Shown in pieces: positions 1 to 10,665 of a DNA stretch of 64,000 nt. A program made the position numbers and the translations under genes. This stretch comes from Holothuria scabra. Lineage: Eukaryota > Echinodermata > Holothuroidea > Aspidochirotida > Holothuriidae. The notes beneath the pieces are model-generated. The model was not told the origin of the DNA, made no database searches, and saw only the letters and a program-made list of their open reading frames with translations. The stretch covers positions 2,001,001 to 2,065,000 of the forward strand of contig CM074194.1 of the NCBI GenBank assembly GCA_037179385.1, written 5' to 3'. Within the stretch, counting starts at the first letter, position 1; each line of letters begins with the position of its first letter.

Positions 1-1789
1 CCCTTTAAGTTGCACTGTCATCTAACCTTAATGAATCAATAAATGTTGACAATTATGACTAAAAACAAATGAATTTATCTCTCAGAGATTCTGCATTCTT
101 ATACACACTGTTCTAATGGAGATGTACAATGCATGCATTCCTTTTGACTTACAATTCTCATACCACCAATATCTGGCACTGCTCATCACAAATGAGGTTG
201 TTACCATGGCAATAACACCATCAAGGTAATCTTTCAATTCCTAACATAACATTACAGTAATGGCTGAAATGTGGTACAATTGGACGTCAATTGACTTTTC
301 TATCTCAGCATAGAGTATGTTAGGGGAGAGTCATTTTTCTAACCGTCTAGTATGGACAGGTGTGCAAAGGAAATATACTGTAAGTGACTTGGCCATAACT
401 GCCAGTTAGATAAATGACTCTGCCCTAAGATGATTTCAAATTTTTTTTCTTCCATTTCTACAGAAAGTCCTTAGTGGCTGATCCAGGTAGGGCCCGAACA
501 CAGGCCACCCCCCCCCCTTTTGTGGCTGTCATTCATGTAAAAAAAAAGTTGAGACAAACCAAATGTGTCAAATGGTGCACTCTTCGAGAGCAAAAAAGCT
601 CTCCCAAGGGGACATGGTGTTCCTTGCCCCAAAACACTGCTCAGGCTCACTTCTGGCTGATTACACCTCTGTCAGTTTTTTTTTTCACTTAATTTATATA
701 CGTTCCTACTGTTTTTGCTTCTTTTCTCTGTTTAATTACCATGGCAGGCATTTCTGTTTGGGAGGAGATGTATGAAACTTGAGTGAAGGAACCGATTAAT
801 TCACTGAATTCAATAGAAGATTAATATAGCCATAGAGCAGCAACTAGTAATTAAAAACCTTGTATAGCTGAAGAGTACCACATTGTTTTACTTCAAAGTT
901 AAGTTGCAAATTCAGTTATTAGGAACATAAAAACTATACAACCCACTGAGAAAATTTGATGACTCAAGATTTATATTCAATTGAGGTTGCAATGTTCTTG
1001 CTATGTCATCTGTGAAGAACCTAGAACAGAAAGAACTTTTCAGAGTACTGTACATAATAATAATAATAATAATAATGCTATTTATAAAGCGCTTTTCAAA
1101 AACACTCAAAGCGCTGTACAAAGAAAAGGGTTAAAAATAACACAGATAAAATCAAAACTTAAAGCACAGAAAAGAACAAAAAAGCTTAAAATACAAAAAC
1201 AGTGATCAGTTTAGACAATTAAAAAAATAAGTTTTCAAATTCTTTTTAAAATGATTAAAATTAGTTAAAGAACGCACATTAGCAGGAAGGCTGTTCCAAA
1301 CCTCAGGGGCAGCAACAGTAAAAGATCATCAAGTTTCATCAAGTTTCTTGTGCTTCCATTGGAATATTTAACCTCCATCCTCCACACCTTCCCTCCCCCC
1401 ACCCATATTTCAACTGTCTAATAATCTGAATAAACTCAACTAATAGCTGTTAGTTTCACATTTCACACCTCACTTAAATAGGAAGTAGGAGGGGTGCATA
1501 GATTAAGAGGTTGTGAGGTGGTGAAAATCATGGTGCTGCTTTGACAACAGTATGGGGGGAGAATTATCACTTTTTCAATCACTACTTGGCAATTAGAGCA
1601 ATTTTCTGTGAGGTGATAGGTAATCAAAATCTGAGAGGTGGCCAATCTAGAAAAAGAATGCCAAGTCTAACCATCAAAACGAAGGTTATCACAAAATTTA
1701 TTTGAGGTTTTGAAAAGCTGCTGCTGAAAAAAAAAAAAAAAATTCTAGAAACCAAATGCCAACAGCTGGGGTAAAAACACAAAATGTAC
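1..1789 (-). other. Prominin intron 5 (partial, runs off the window)
   Basis: This stretch follows the donor site of the last recognised prominin exon and runs to the window edge. I looked on the minus strand for the next prominin exon, which should enter in phase 1, and found none I could support. It contains an L2-like LINE end (about 1046-1325) and a run of ten C at 508-517 within a short GC-richer segment resembling other C-run repeats in the window. The rest is AT-rich sequence with nothing recognised. Confidence 0.6.
1046..1325 (-). mobile_element. L2-like LINE 3' terminus with (ATT)n tail
   Basis: Read on the minus strand, about 1320-1210 encodes a short piece ending in a stop, with the pattern VAAPEVWNSLPANVRS followed by a Phe/Lys-rich stretch. 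This is typical of the last residues of L2/CR1-group reverse-transcriptase ORFs (a WNSLP motif near the C-terminus). It is followed by a 3' UTR with paired AGCGCT motifs and an (ATT)n microsatellite at 1053-1076, the usual tail for this kind of LINE or a SINE borrowing it. Only the 3' end is present, as expected for 5'-truncated retroposition. Family assignment is by pattern only. Confidence 0.65.
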
Positions 1790-1856
1790 CTGTTAAGTCA
1801 TTGGATACTTGATCCATTGTCCATGATAACTGATCCAATACCAAAAAATCAAGTTC
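1790..1856 (-). CDS. Prominin exon 5 (first extracellular loop)
   Basis: This 67-bp exon lies between a polypyrimidine CTATTTCAG acceptor and a GTACAT donor. It enters in phase 0, matching the phase-0 exit of the preceding exon, and leaves in phase 1. It encodes residues 215-236 of the assembled protein, starting ELDFLVLDQLSWTMDQVSND. Prominins have a long, helical, poorly conserved extracellular loop after the second membrane segment, and this peptide fits there. The weak conservation makes this exon less certain than exons 3 and 4. The next exon is outside the window to the left. Confidence 0.72.
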
Positions 1857-3083
1857 CTGAAATAGAAAAAAAAATGGAATCTGAAATCAGCTTTGAATGA
1901 GACAACATTTAAAAGGCTGTACAGTTTTAACAAAGAAGGCATTGTAATACTAGAATAGTGATAATTAAACAACACTCATTTAATGGTGTATTCTTTAGAA
2001 TGGACTTAAGAGATATTAATGTCATGAGAACCTTTCCCTTTTAAAATATCACTGACTGCATTCCAAACAACCTCACTCCAGGAAATAAGATCGCCTCTAC
2101 CTGAAAATTTATAAGTTGCAGGCTGAGTCATCATGCAAGGACCACAAAATTTTCATTAATAGCCAAAAACTGTTGTAATAGAAAAGACAAATGGTAGGTA
2201 ATTATGATATGTAATGAAAAGGAAAACTTTCATGTCCTTATCTACATCCTTTTGGAAAGGTCTTCCCTACCTATTTTTAATGTTTTTAACACTTTAAAAA
2301 GTTAGTTCTAAAAATGAAAAAAAAAAGTCCTTAAGGCATGAAAATTAAAAATGTTTGCTAGTCAGAAATTTCAAAAGATACAATCAGTTTCCACTAGATT
2401 GCTAGATTAAGTCATCAGTATTAAGAAAAAGGCATCACAACTATGAATACTGTAACACACTTTCACCAGGAATTCTGCCAGAAACTCAAAAAAGGGGGTG
2501 GGGGGCTTATTACTGCCAAGCCCCAAAATAATTACCCCAGTCCAAGTCCCATTTGATACTACCCTTGGCCAAAGTAAACTGGGGAAAGGGGGAAGATTGC
2601 TTCAAGGCCCTATATGGTGCAATCTGCTGGGGTTTTAAAGGCTATTGACTGATGTAAGTTCAAACCTAACTGCTCTCTGTTAGTAAGAGACCAAGATACA
2701 GGTATTTTTTTAATTTAGTGGAAATGAAATGGGAGAAATTTACCCTCCTTCTTCTGCAAAGGAAGGGAGGAGACAAATCTCACCCTTTACCCCATTGATT
2801 TAAACCCTATTAGCTGCTGTACTCTGATATCACATGGGGTTTTCTGAGTACATAAATGATGAGCAATTCTAAAGAAAATTTAATATAGTGGCAAAGTAGT
2901 CAGTGCATCTTATTTGTTCAAAAAGTCAAGGGATGAAAGTTTTTCTTTTCTCAGCAATCTGTGCAAAGTTTGAAGACAACTATTCTGTTTTCCACATTCT
3001 AAAAAATGTGGGGAGTGAATCTCTAGAATTATTGAAAATATATGAATTAACTCCTGTATAAAACCAATACATTCTTTTCTTAC
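1857..3083 (-). other. Prominin intron 4
   Basis: This is a 1.23-kb intron between coding exons 4 and 5 with canonical GT (GTAAGA) and AG (TTTCAG) ends. It is AT-rich, with a poly-G tract near 2495-2505. No exon, RNA gene or clear mobile element was recognised. Confidence 0.7.
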
Positions 3084-3204
3084 CTCCAGTGTGTTGTTCA
3101 CATATGTCAGCATATCATCTATGTTATTATCAATTGTATCTGGAAGGTTGGAGACTTGGGAAGATGTATATTCACTAACAGCCAATGCTGTTATTGCACC
3201 AAAC
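3084..3204 (-). CDS. Prominin exon 4 (end of second membrane segment, start of first large loop)
   Basis: This 121-bp exon is flanked by a TTAG acceptor and a GTAAGA donor. Its first base completes Thr174, whose codon is split by the preceding intron; it then encodes residues 175-214. FGAITALAVS finishes the second membrane segment. The rest, including DTIDNNIDDMLTYVNNTLE, is extracellular and carries an N-glycosylation sequon at Asn210 (N-N-T). In prominins this loop is large and glycosylated. The phases on both sides agree with exons 3 and 5, which strongly supports the model. Confidence 0.85.
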
Positions 3205-3701
3205 CTAACAAATAGGAAACACAGTAAACTTGTATAACCTGGAAAAATTCAAGACCTTACTTTTACCTTCATCATTTTTTAAGTAACCAAAAACAGAGAG
3301 AAAAAAAAAGGAAAAAACAAAACAAATTCAAGCAGTACATTGATTTATTGTACAGCACATGGTGTTATGAATATGAATTACAACATATTTAGGACATGCA
3401 GTTCAAACTTATTATAACATGCATATCATTCACTTTTATAAATGATTGACGCACAATAGTTCATGTCCAAATTTATGTACATTTATCACAATATGAAGTC
3501 ACAGAAATGGGCCTAATATCACCCTGCAGGAAACAGTCTTTACAGTCTTTCATAGCACAAATTTGTTTCATAGAAACCTGCATGCAGCTCTTGCAACCCA
3601 GTTTAAATTAATGGCAAAGCTGCAACATGTATGGTTGGGGTGGGGGTGAAGGGAACTGCCCCTGATGGATCAAAACTGCATGCTGGTGCTCTTTTTTAGG
3701 T

Positions 3702-3864
3702 TTCTAACATCCTGCTTTTGTGTGCCCCTGCAGGCCATTCAGTTGAGCCTCCTATTCACTGCAGGCTACAGCCCTGGGAATAAACTACCAGCCAAAGAGC
3801 TAGTGGTGTGAGAATGGCCTGCAGGGGCACACAAAAGCAGGATGTTAGAATAGGAGGCTCAACT
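3702..3864. repeat. Perfect 39-bp inverted repeat with a displaced second inverted block
   Basis: Positions 3702-3740 are exactly reverse-complementary to 3812-3850. The next 17 bases after the left arm (3741-3757) are exactly reverse-complementary to 3848-3864, just outside the right arm. The order is therefore A-B-spacer-A'-B', not the A-B-B'-A' of a simple hairpin. The 54-base spacer (3758-3811) is unrelated. The perfect identity points to a recent event, such as template switching or a local duplication-inversion. Confidence 0.9.
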
Positions 3865-4116
3865 GCACTTTCCAAATCGTAAATTATACTCTTCACGATA
3901 AGCAATGGTTGCGATCTATGTAGGCAGTCTTAATTTTAACTGCCACCTTGGAATTTGGTCCCTGGAGGCTCTGATTCCAGGATCCTCTTTCATGAATAGC
4001 TGGTCTTAATCATTTGACAAATTTTTGTTACAGAACTGTTAAATTCATGCACAGCTCCTTTAAATTACTTCACACCAAATATTCAATATTTATGTTTGGA
4101 GTTAGATGAAATTTTA

Positions 4117-4235
4117 CACCCAGTTTCTAACTGATTTAAAGTCAGGCCGTCCACAGCCTTTTTTATCTAGTTGCAGTTGACTGGCTAGTTTTTTTCTACT
4201 CTGTTTCTTATGCTAAACACCAAACACAATGGCAC
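4117..4235 (-). mobile_element. SINE family A, decayed copy
   Basis: The segment runs from a CAGTTTCTAA motif through a pyrimidine-rich centre to CACCAAACACAATGGCA. It aligns by eye with the reverse complement of the better copies at 44805-44974 and 49740-49881. The TAAC tail end is not clear here and no target duplication was found. Confidence 0.6.
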
Positions 4236-4872
4236 TTTATATTTGGGAATATCATGAGAAATACTTGAAACTTAAATAGAAGGGATTTACAAGATGAAAC
4301 TAATGTTTCAAAATAATTCACCTTGGGGTGACTGACTATTCCTAATAACCGCCAAGGAGGACAAATAGCAGTAGTAATAGATATACCACACATTTTCCTC
4401 ACACCCAAGCAAAATCTTGTCTCCTCAAATCAGACAAGATAAGACTTTTCTGTTTACTATTAATACAAATTACCCATGGATGCATGCAAATGTCACATTA
4501 CATGCACTAACTGCCTTTTTTTGATTAATGTGGAGTCTAGCATGCATGCTTAAATTCCAGCAAATGATTCTACCAATTTCTATTCATTTGTCCAGTTTTC
4601 TCTCTAAGCTACATAAAATGTACCTCAAATAGAAATTTTATCTGTGGAGTAATTTCCAGCCTTCATTTCTGGAGCTGATTTCCTCTTTCCACTGCTATTA
4701 CATCATTAAATGTGGAAAAATGATAGCTGAATTCTTGTCTGCATGTGACACAAACAGCTTTCATCAACAGCAGAACTTCTGAAAAACAGTGCTTAAATAA
4801 ATGTGTGATTTAAAGTGTACATCACTGCCAATATAAGAGGATATCTGTCACGATAGAAATCATGGTACTCAC

Positions 4873-5078
4873 GTAATGAAAAACAATGTGACTAGCAAAA
4901 TGGCTGTGTAGATGTAGCGCATCAGCTCAAATTTAGAAGAGTTTTTCTGCTCCATCTTGCCGCCACAGTTACCACAGCAACGGCAGCAGCAGAAAATGAG
5001 GAGAAACAGGAGGAAGATGATCATAAAAACGAGTCCAAGGATGAAGAGGATGATGAAACCAAGAAAGTTACCCTGGAG
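4873..5078 (-). CDS. Prominin exon 3 (TM1, Cys-rich cytoplasmic motif, start of TM2)
   Basis: This 206-bp exon gives the clearest family identification in the window. It has a polypyrimidine TTCTAG acceptor and a GTGAGT donor, enters in phase 0 and exits in phase 2. It encodes residues 106-173. Residues 110-134 are a strongly hydrophobic membrane segment. Next comes the juxtamembrane motif CCCRCCGNCGGKM (135-147), a hallmark of prominins, where a Cys-rich run with CGG follows the first membrane segment. A short Lys/Ser-rich cytoplasmic link leads to a second hydrophobic segment from about residue 160. Prominins are five-pass membrane glycoproteins that bind cholesterol and concentrate in plasma-membrane protrusions; photoreceptor disc formation is the best-known role in animals. 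Confidence 0.93.
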
Positions 5079-5204
5079 CTAGAAAAAAAAAAAAAGAACG
5101 AAAGGAAAACATGAGGATTAAAATGTTCACATAAGTTATCACAAAAATTTAACCAAGTTTGAAACAAAACTAAAAAAAATAAATACCTCTGGCAAAACCT
5201 TGTC

Positions 5205-5375
5205 TTCAGCTAAAGTTCTACTGAAATAACCTACATGTCTGTAACCTGTAGACCTGTATATGTCAGTTCTACAACCAAACTAATTTAAAAATAATTATGT
5301 AGGGAATTCTGTGGGCTTATTGTATTTTCTATCAATGGTAGCATAGTTTCACTTAGATTATTAATTTTGAAAGTC
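5205..5375. repeat. Local direct repeat, copy 1 (partner at 6360-6510)
   Basis: The segment contains AATTCTGTGGGCTTATTGTA, then a TTCTATCA motif and a CATAGTTTCACTT motif. The same ordered motifs recur at about 6360-6510 with a few differences, including CTACAACCAAACTAATT against TTACAACCACACTAATT just upstream. This looks like two copies of an unclassified interspersed repeat or an old local duplication about 1.15 kb apart. Confidence 0.7.
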
Positions 5376-6359
5376 TACAGTTAATAAGAGAGCATGATGG
5401 AGCTATTAGTTGGATGTTAGACTTGTGATCCAAGGATCCACTGCTAGTGTCAGTCCTGCAAGGTTCATTTTTATGTTCTGTCCATGAGCAAAATGTGTCA
5501 CATTTATCATTAGCAATCCCCACCGAGAATTTTATATGGGTACCTGGTACTGATTTAGTTGAATCTGTCTATTTAAAAGATTGTCTCTAGGTTGAGTTAA
5601 GAATATTTGTGTGATGCCCTTAATCAAGTCCAATGTTAAGACTCCAGTGCAGTTCAAACATGATCAGCTGTTTAATTTGAGTTCCAGCACTTTCATGTGA
5701 GTAAAAGTATGCTTTCATATTTTGTTTGCAATTGTTAACTTCCCAAAGCACAGAAGTTAGGTAAACTTTAGAGAAAGTTTTTCAAAGGGGCAGCATCAGC
5801 CAGGGGGTGGCAGGGGTCAACCACCCAACTATATTCACAAGAAAACGTGAAACAGAAGGGACACAAGGAACACTCAACTCATGCTTTGCCCCCTATCAAA
5901 ATATCCTGGTGCTGCCCTTGGTGTTAATTTGGAAGAAAAAGACTCAGCCTTTCATGTTCAACAATATCTTGATTAATTACTTTGTTGATAATGTTCAAAG
6001 CAGAGATTACATATGTTCAAAAATTGATGGGAAGTTTTCACACTCAGTTTACTGAAGCTTTATGGAATGTAGATCTTTCAAAACAACCAAAATATTTGTT
6101 ACATTCCTATGCACAGTTCCTGTCCACGATTGTTAACTGGCTATTTTGGAAAAACGTAGCTTACTTTCAAAGTTGAATGATATTCCCCGAGGTTTATTGT
6201 CACTAAAATAAAAATGGCAGTATGCTGTTAGAGAACCACACAGTGCACTTGCTGTAAAGGTATGCACTATTGCATGTGTAATCACACTTCACTTACAAAC
6301 CATTAGCAAACTCAAGGCTGTTTCAATGCTTAAAATGAAATGCAAGGCAGGCTGGCAGG

Positions 6360-6510
6360 TAATCTGTGGCCTGTGGACCTGCAGAATTCTGTTTTACAAC
6401 CACACTAATTAAAAAACAATTTTGTGAGGAAATTAAAATTCTGTGGGCTTATTGTATCTTCTATCAGTGCTACAGTACCATAGTTTCACTTTAATAGATA
6501 GGGCCTATTA
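6360..6510. repeat. Local direct repeat, copy 2 (partner at 5205-5375)
   Basis: Second copy of the repeat at 5205-5375, in the same orientation. It begins near CTGTGGACCTGCAG and runs through CATAGTTTCACTT. It contains small insertions relative to copy 1. No coding potential was seen. Confidence 0.7.
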
Positions 6511-6583
6511 CTTAATTGAAAAGTAAAAATATACACAGTGTTTGAAACGTATTTGAACACAAATTACAGAACATCACTGTTAG

Positions 6584-6926
6584 GGGCAATGAGAGTTTGA
6601 GAGCAAGAATATTAACCTTTTTCTTCTGGCACCTCATATTACCTTTTTCAACTGATTATTTGCCAGAATAAACAGACATTGAAGATGTCTTTCAAGTGAG
6701 AAGAAACATTTATTTTGTGTTAATTACTCTTGAATAAGAATTTTATAATTTTGTTTGGGTAATAAAATTGCCCACAGATGCAAGACTAGACAGCTTTATC
6801 CACATGGTGACCAATCACAATGTCAGACCATGATGACAGATACTACTTTTTTGTAAGTTTTAACTCAATAAGTGATTGTGGTGCAGAATCATGGAAAACT
6901 TGTAAAAACAAACTCTCATTGCCACT
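6584..6926. mobile_element. MITE with GGCAATGAGAGTTTG inverted ends
   Basis: GGCAATGAGAGTTTG at 6585-6599 is matched by its exact reverse complement at 6909-6923, giving a ~343-bp AT-rich element with no coding content. TTAG is found immediately outside on both sides (6580-6583 and 6927-6930) and could be the target duplication. The superfamily is not assigned. Confidence 0.7.
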
Positions 6927-7094
6927 TTAGGTAGGCTTTTATTTCAGTTTTTGTTACATGTCTGGCAAATGGTTGTAATTAATTGTATGATGTAACCATA
7001 ATTATAGCAGTGATTATACAATCTGCAGTCACAAAAAACGTCAATTTTGGTGTTAAATCTGAAAACTGGTCTCTACACGTTTCACAGGGATAAT

Positions 7095-7860
7095 CATGGG
7101 CGTCCAGAAGGGGAAGGGGGGCACTTGCCCCCCCCCCTGGAAATGCAAATCTGTGAAAAAATTAAAAATTGAAATAAAAAAATTAAAAATAAATTATCAA
7201 TAAATCTTCACTCACAGCGTCAGTTTCTACTCGTGAAATATGCAAAAATTTGGCAAGGAATAGCAAAAGAGAAGATGGTATGCTGAATAGTGTAATTGTA
7301 ATTTGGGGACCATCATTCGTGATATCTATTGGAAATTTGTAATTGTAAAAACTATGCCAAAATTGTACTAGTTGTCAGGTATGTAGTGTGCATATGGCAT
7401 CCGACTATTGATGAATGTGTCGGTCTTGGTTTGGTCCCGTGCTGATCTCAAGTGGCGCCGCGTGGATGTAACTGGGATATACAAGGTAAATATGGGAGGG
7501 GGGGGAGTATGATTCATAATTGGGTAACGGATATAGGCCTATATAGGCTGTTTGACAGTTTTAAGTTTTATCGTGCATAGGTGTGCGAGGCCGTGACTGA
7601 GAGGCAGATTTCTCTTCAACAATTTTTTACATAGAAAATTCTAAAAATCTAAAAATTACAGACATGAAATTCCTGTTTCAGGGCGGGGTACATGCAGCTT
7701 ATAACACTCGCCAAGTGTCGTTTCCAGCCATCTGGAGGGTTTGAAAGGCCCAAAATTTTCTTGTACGCTCCGCACCAACCTATGGTGGCGCTCCGCCTAG
7801 ATAGTGTACACAATTCAATCATCCATGAATGACCTTGCCCCCCTTGTAAAAATTTCCCCC
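7095..7860. repeat. C/G-run repeat region (GGGCGTCC family, partial)
   Basis: The region opens with CATGGGCGTCC followed by G-rich and then C-run sequence (eleven C at 7127-7137). This is the same terminal signature as the complete element at 44309-44593. Its other end is not clear. Near 7765-7805 it contains a conserved block with ACGCTCCGC and GGTGGCGCTCCGCC, which recurs at about 47065, 49598 and 50025. Confidence 0.5.
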
Positions 7861-8756
7861 AATAAAATGCTGCTCTTACAAAAGCTTAAGAGGACATAAT
7901 ATCTACATGATATCACTGTTTTACATAAATTTCATTATCATATTAAAAGATTCTGTGACCTTTTATGAGCCTTAAAACGAACATAATTCTTGACATATTT
8001 GTATGTCTCTGACAGCTGCAATTCAGCAGGACATAATCAAACTAATTTTTGCAATGTGAATCAGTATACAGCAACGATGAAAAGCATTCGCTAATAAAAT
8101 ACAAATTGTGAATAAACAAACTGCAATGCAAGATGCCAAACTCTGGAAACAGATTCCTTTTCTCTCATTGAAATGTAAGCATATCTAGCACTATAACTCA
8201 TACAGAAAAGTAACATTACTGACTTTCAGCTGGGATGTGCAATAAAAAGCTTTACAATTCATAAACATGTTAGAAGTGATTAAGGATGGCATTGATTACA
8301 TGGCAAGTAGAGTACTGCATATGTTGTAGATTAAGTATGCTCTTTCATTTAGGATAATGAAATGTTTGAAATATCACAGGTACAGTACTGTAGCTTCTTT
8401 TAAATCTTCTGACATTTCCACAGACAAAGTCTAACAAAAACAGCTGTGACATTTTCCACTTGCAGAAAGCAAATGCAGCTTTCATTAAACCTTGATGGAT
8501 TTTCATGGAAGGGTTTGTTACTTGCGAGTTGCAAGGCTGCTACAACATTGCCTAATTATCCTGTAAAAGAACCAAACAAAATTCATCTGAAGAAGTTTTA
8601 TAGCATTTTATCCAGTCAGGATAAACAAAAGAAAGGGAATATTAAAGGGAAAATTTTATGTGGTTATCCCAATTTGAATAAATGTAGTAGACAGTATCCT
8701 TTTTCATGAATGGTTCTTACAGACTACAGTAGAAATCAGTTGATATTCTCATTTAA

Positions 8757-9007
8757 CCCTTTACCGTTGTTTGGGTCCTTTTGGACCCATGCGGAGAGCT
8801 CGGCTGTCACCCATCTTTACTGTTTCACGCGGAGCTCGAAACTGCGAGTAGCTACCCGAAAATTTGGCCACAACAACGAGAGAGACAATAGTTCAAGGTC
8901 ACGGGGTCAATGGCCTACGGAAGCCGGTGCGGGGCAGGCTACGTCCGCTTTTCCGCCCACTCCCGAGGCGCGCAAATATGCCCCGATCGGAGCACAATGG
9001 TAAAGGG
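8757..9007 (+). mobile_element. TTAA-flanked MITE, CCCTTTACC family (copy 1 of dimer 1)
   Basis: This 251-bp element is bounded by TTAA at 8753-8756 and 9008-9011. Its ends are inverted: CCCTTTACCGTTGT at the left, ACAATGGTAAAGGG at the right. TTAA targets with CCC ends are typical of piggyBac-type elements; Kolobok also uses TTAA. An open frame across it is conserved in all four copies only because the copies are alike. It has no protein-family features, so I do not call a gene. It pairs with the copy at 9111-9360 to form a dimer. Confidence 0.85.
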
Positions 9008-9110
9008 TTAATCTAAAATATCTGCACCACTCGGCTAAAGGGTTACGTGCACACACACAGAGACAGTGGCATCAGCTTTGCAGTAAAGACACTGCACAGG
9101 CTTATTTTAA

Positions 9111-9360
9111 CCCTTTACCATTGTTTGGGTCCTTTTGGACCCATGCGGAGAGCTCGGCTGTCACCCATCTTTACTGTTTCACGCGGAGCTCGAAACTGCG
9201 AGTAGCTACCCGAAAATTCGGCCACAACAACGAGAGAGACAATAGTTCAAGGTCACGGGGTCAATGGCCTACGGAAGCCGGTGTGGGGCGGGCTACGCCC
9301 GCTTTTCCACCCACTCCCGAGGCGCGCAAATATGCCCCGATCGGAGCACAACGGTATTGG
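9111..9360 (+). mobile_element. TTAA-flanked MITE, CCCTTTACC family (copy 2 of dimer 1)
   Basis: Same orientation as the copy at 8757-9007 and nearly identical to it, with TTAA at 9107-9110 and 9361-9364. The right end has decayed from GGTAAAGGG to GGTATTGG. The 95-base spacer between the two copies also occurs, in reverse complement, between the two copies at 17.5-18.15 kb, so dimer plus spacer behaves as one unit. Confidence 0.85.
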
Positions 9361-10200
9361 TTAAATGTGAAATTTATGACAACTCAAGTGCTTGATCTAC
9401 AGTACCCTGAACATAAATGTCCTGACAGATACTTGAACAAGAGCCCAATGGGCACTATGGTTCCTTGCTGGATATTATAAGAACTGTACAGCCAGTCTGT
9501 GAAATAGAGCTAAGCAAAAGTTCATACTCAATGTTTGTAACATCTTCACCAGGGGTATTTTACTACTAATATTACATGATTAAAGATTAAATTTCTGTGG
9601 CCTTACTGACATTCAACTTTTGTAATGCTTGGTGATCCTTCAAAAACACTACCTCATTTCCATATGTATTTATGCTTGTAATCAAACTTGATATTATCAC
9701 CAATAAACAGTACACAATATGGTCAGAGAGAGAGAAAAACACCCATTGTAGTTTTCTCACAAGTTATTTTTACCTGCTTTCAAATAAAACTTGCTGTTAC
9801 TTTAAAACAATCTACCATTTGTCCTGTTTGCTACCTCTACACAGGAAACAGGGTTTATTCAGCATTTAAGCAGAAAGCAAGTGATTAATGAAGTGTGATA
9901 ATAGAATGAGGATTAGGTTACCCCACAGTGCACAGCAGTATTAAAGAGACATACTGTATAATCCATGCATTGCTTCCACTGGCAGAGAAACCAGTTCAAT
10001 GCAGAGTGACCTGTGCTCAGTGAAATCTACAGATTTCAGTTATTGCCCTCTTAAAACTTTGAATGATCCAAAATATGTGTACAACCTGAAGGAATCATTA
10101 CTGAACGAACATAATGGACAAATTTCTAAGGTGTTTGGGTGCGTAAGCATGCAAAACATATCTTTATCTAGCTTACAAGATTTTCTAAATAACATTTACA

Positions 10201-10665
10201 GCGGTTGACCTCCAGTGACCTTGATGACCTTTGACCTTAACCAAACACAGATTGATTTGAAATCTGTCCTTTCTACCTTAAAATAATGTGTTAAAACGTT
10301 TTTCAGTGTTTGACCCCTGGTTACCTCAGATGACCCCTTGACCTTCACCGAACATATCCAATTTCATCCTTACACCATAACACATCCACCCACCAAGTAT
10401 GACATCTATCCAAGTTTCCTAACTAGAAATATCGTGTTGAGAAGGTTTTTAGTTTTTGACCTCTGGTGACCCCAAATGACCTTTGACCTCCACCAAAAAC
10501 GATAGGGCACTCCTTCTCCTGATGACGAATCTATGTACCAAATCCAAGTTCCATCCAACCTTCCTTTGTTGAGTAAGAGCGTACCGAAGCAAGTGTCACA
10601 CACACATACACACACACACACACGCCAACCTGACTACAAAGGTTCCTTTGCTACCGCAAGGAACC
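10201..10665 (+). mobile_element. DR1-carrying tandem-module element, copy A (5' end lost)
   Basis: Diverged relative of the elements at 19164-19629 and 33338-34250. It holds modules reading roughly GGTGACC-TGACCTTTGACCTC-ACCAAAAAC. TGACCTTTGACCT occurs exactly at 10225-10237 and 10477-10489, with a changed copy near 10330. Close to the right end is a (CA)n microsatellite (about 10593-10622), followed by the end motif CGCAAGGAACCA at 10655-10666. The left inverted end is not recognisable. Confidence 0.75.

Larger units (their letters stand above)
3205..4872 (-). other. Prominin intron 3
   Basis: A 1.67-kb intron that splits a Thr codon (phase 2). It begins with a strong GTGAGT donor and ends at a TTAG acceptor. 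It contains a perfect 39-bp inverted repeat (3702-3850) and a decayed SINE (about 4117-4235). No other exon is seen. Confidence 0.75.

Noticed and set aside
8710..9480. Similar ORFs of 97 and 119 codons across 8710-9003 and 9121-9480 that look like a conserved gene pair
   Set aside because: They are conserved because they read through two copies of the same non-coding TTAA MITE. The frame uses the inverted ends as codons and shows no protein-family pattern.
10590..10622. CA repeat as a possible CRISPR or satellite array
   Set aside because: It is a plain dinucleotide microsatellite near the end of the DR1 element, found in the same place in all copies. There are no spacers.
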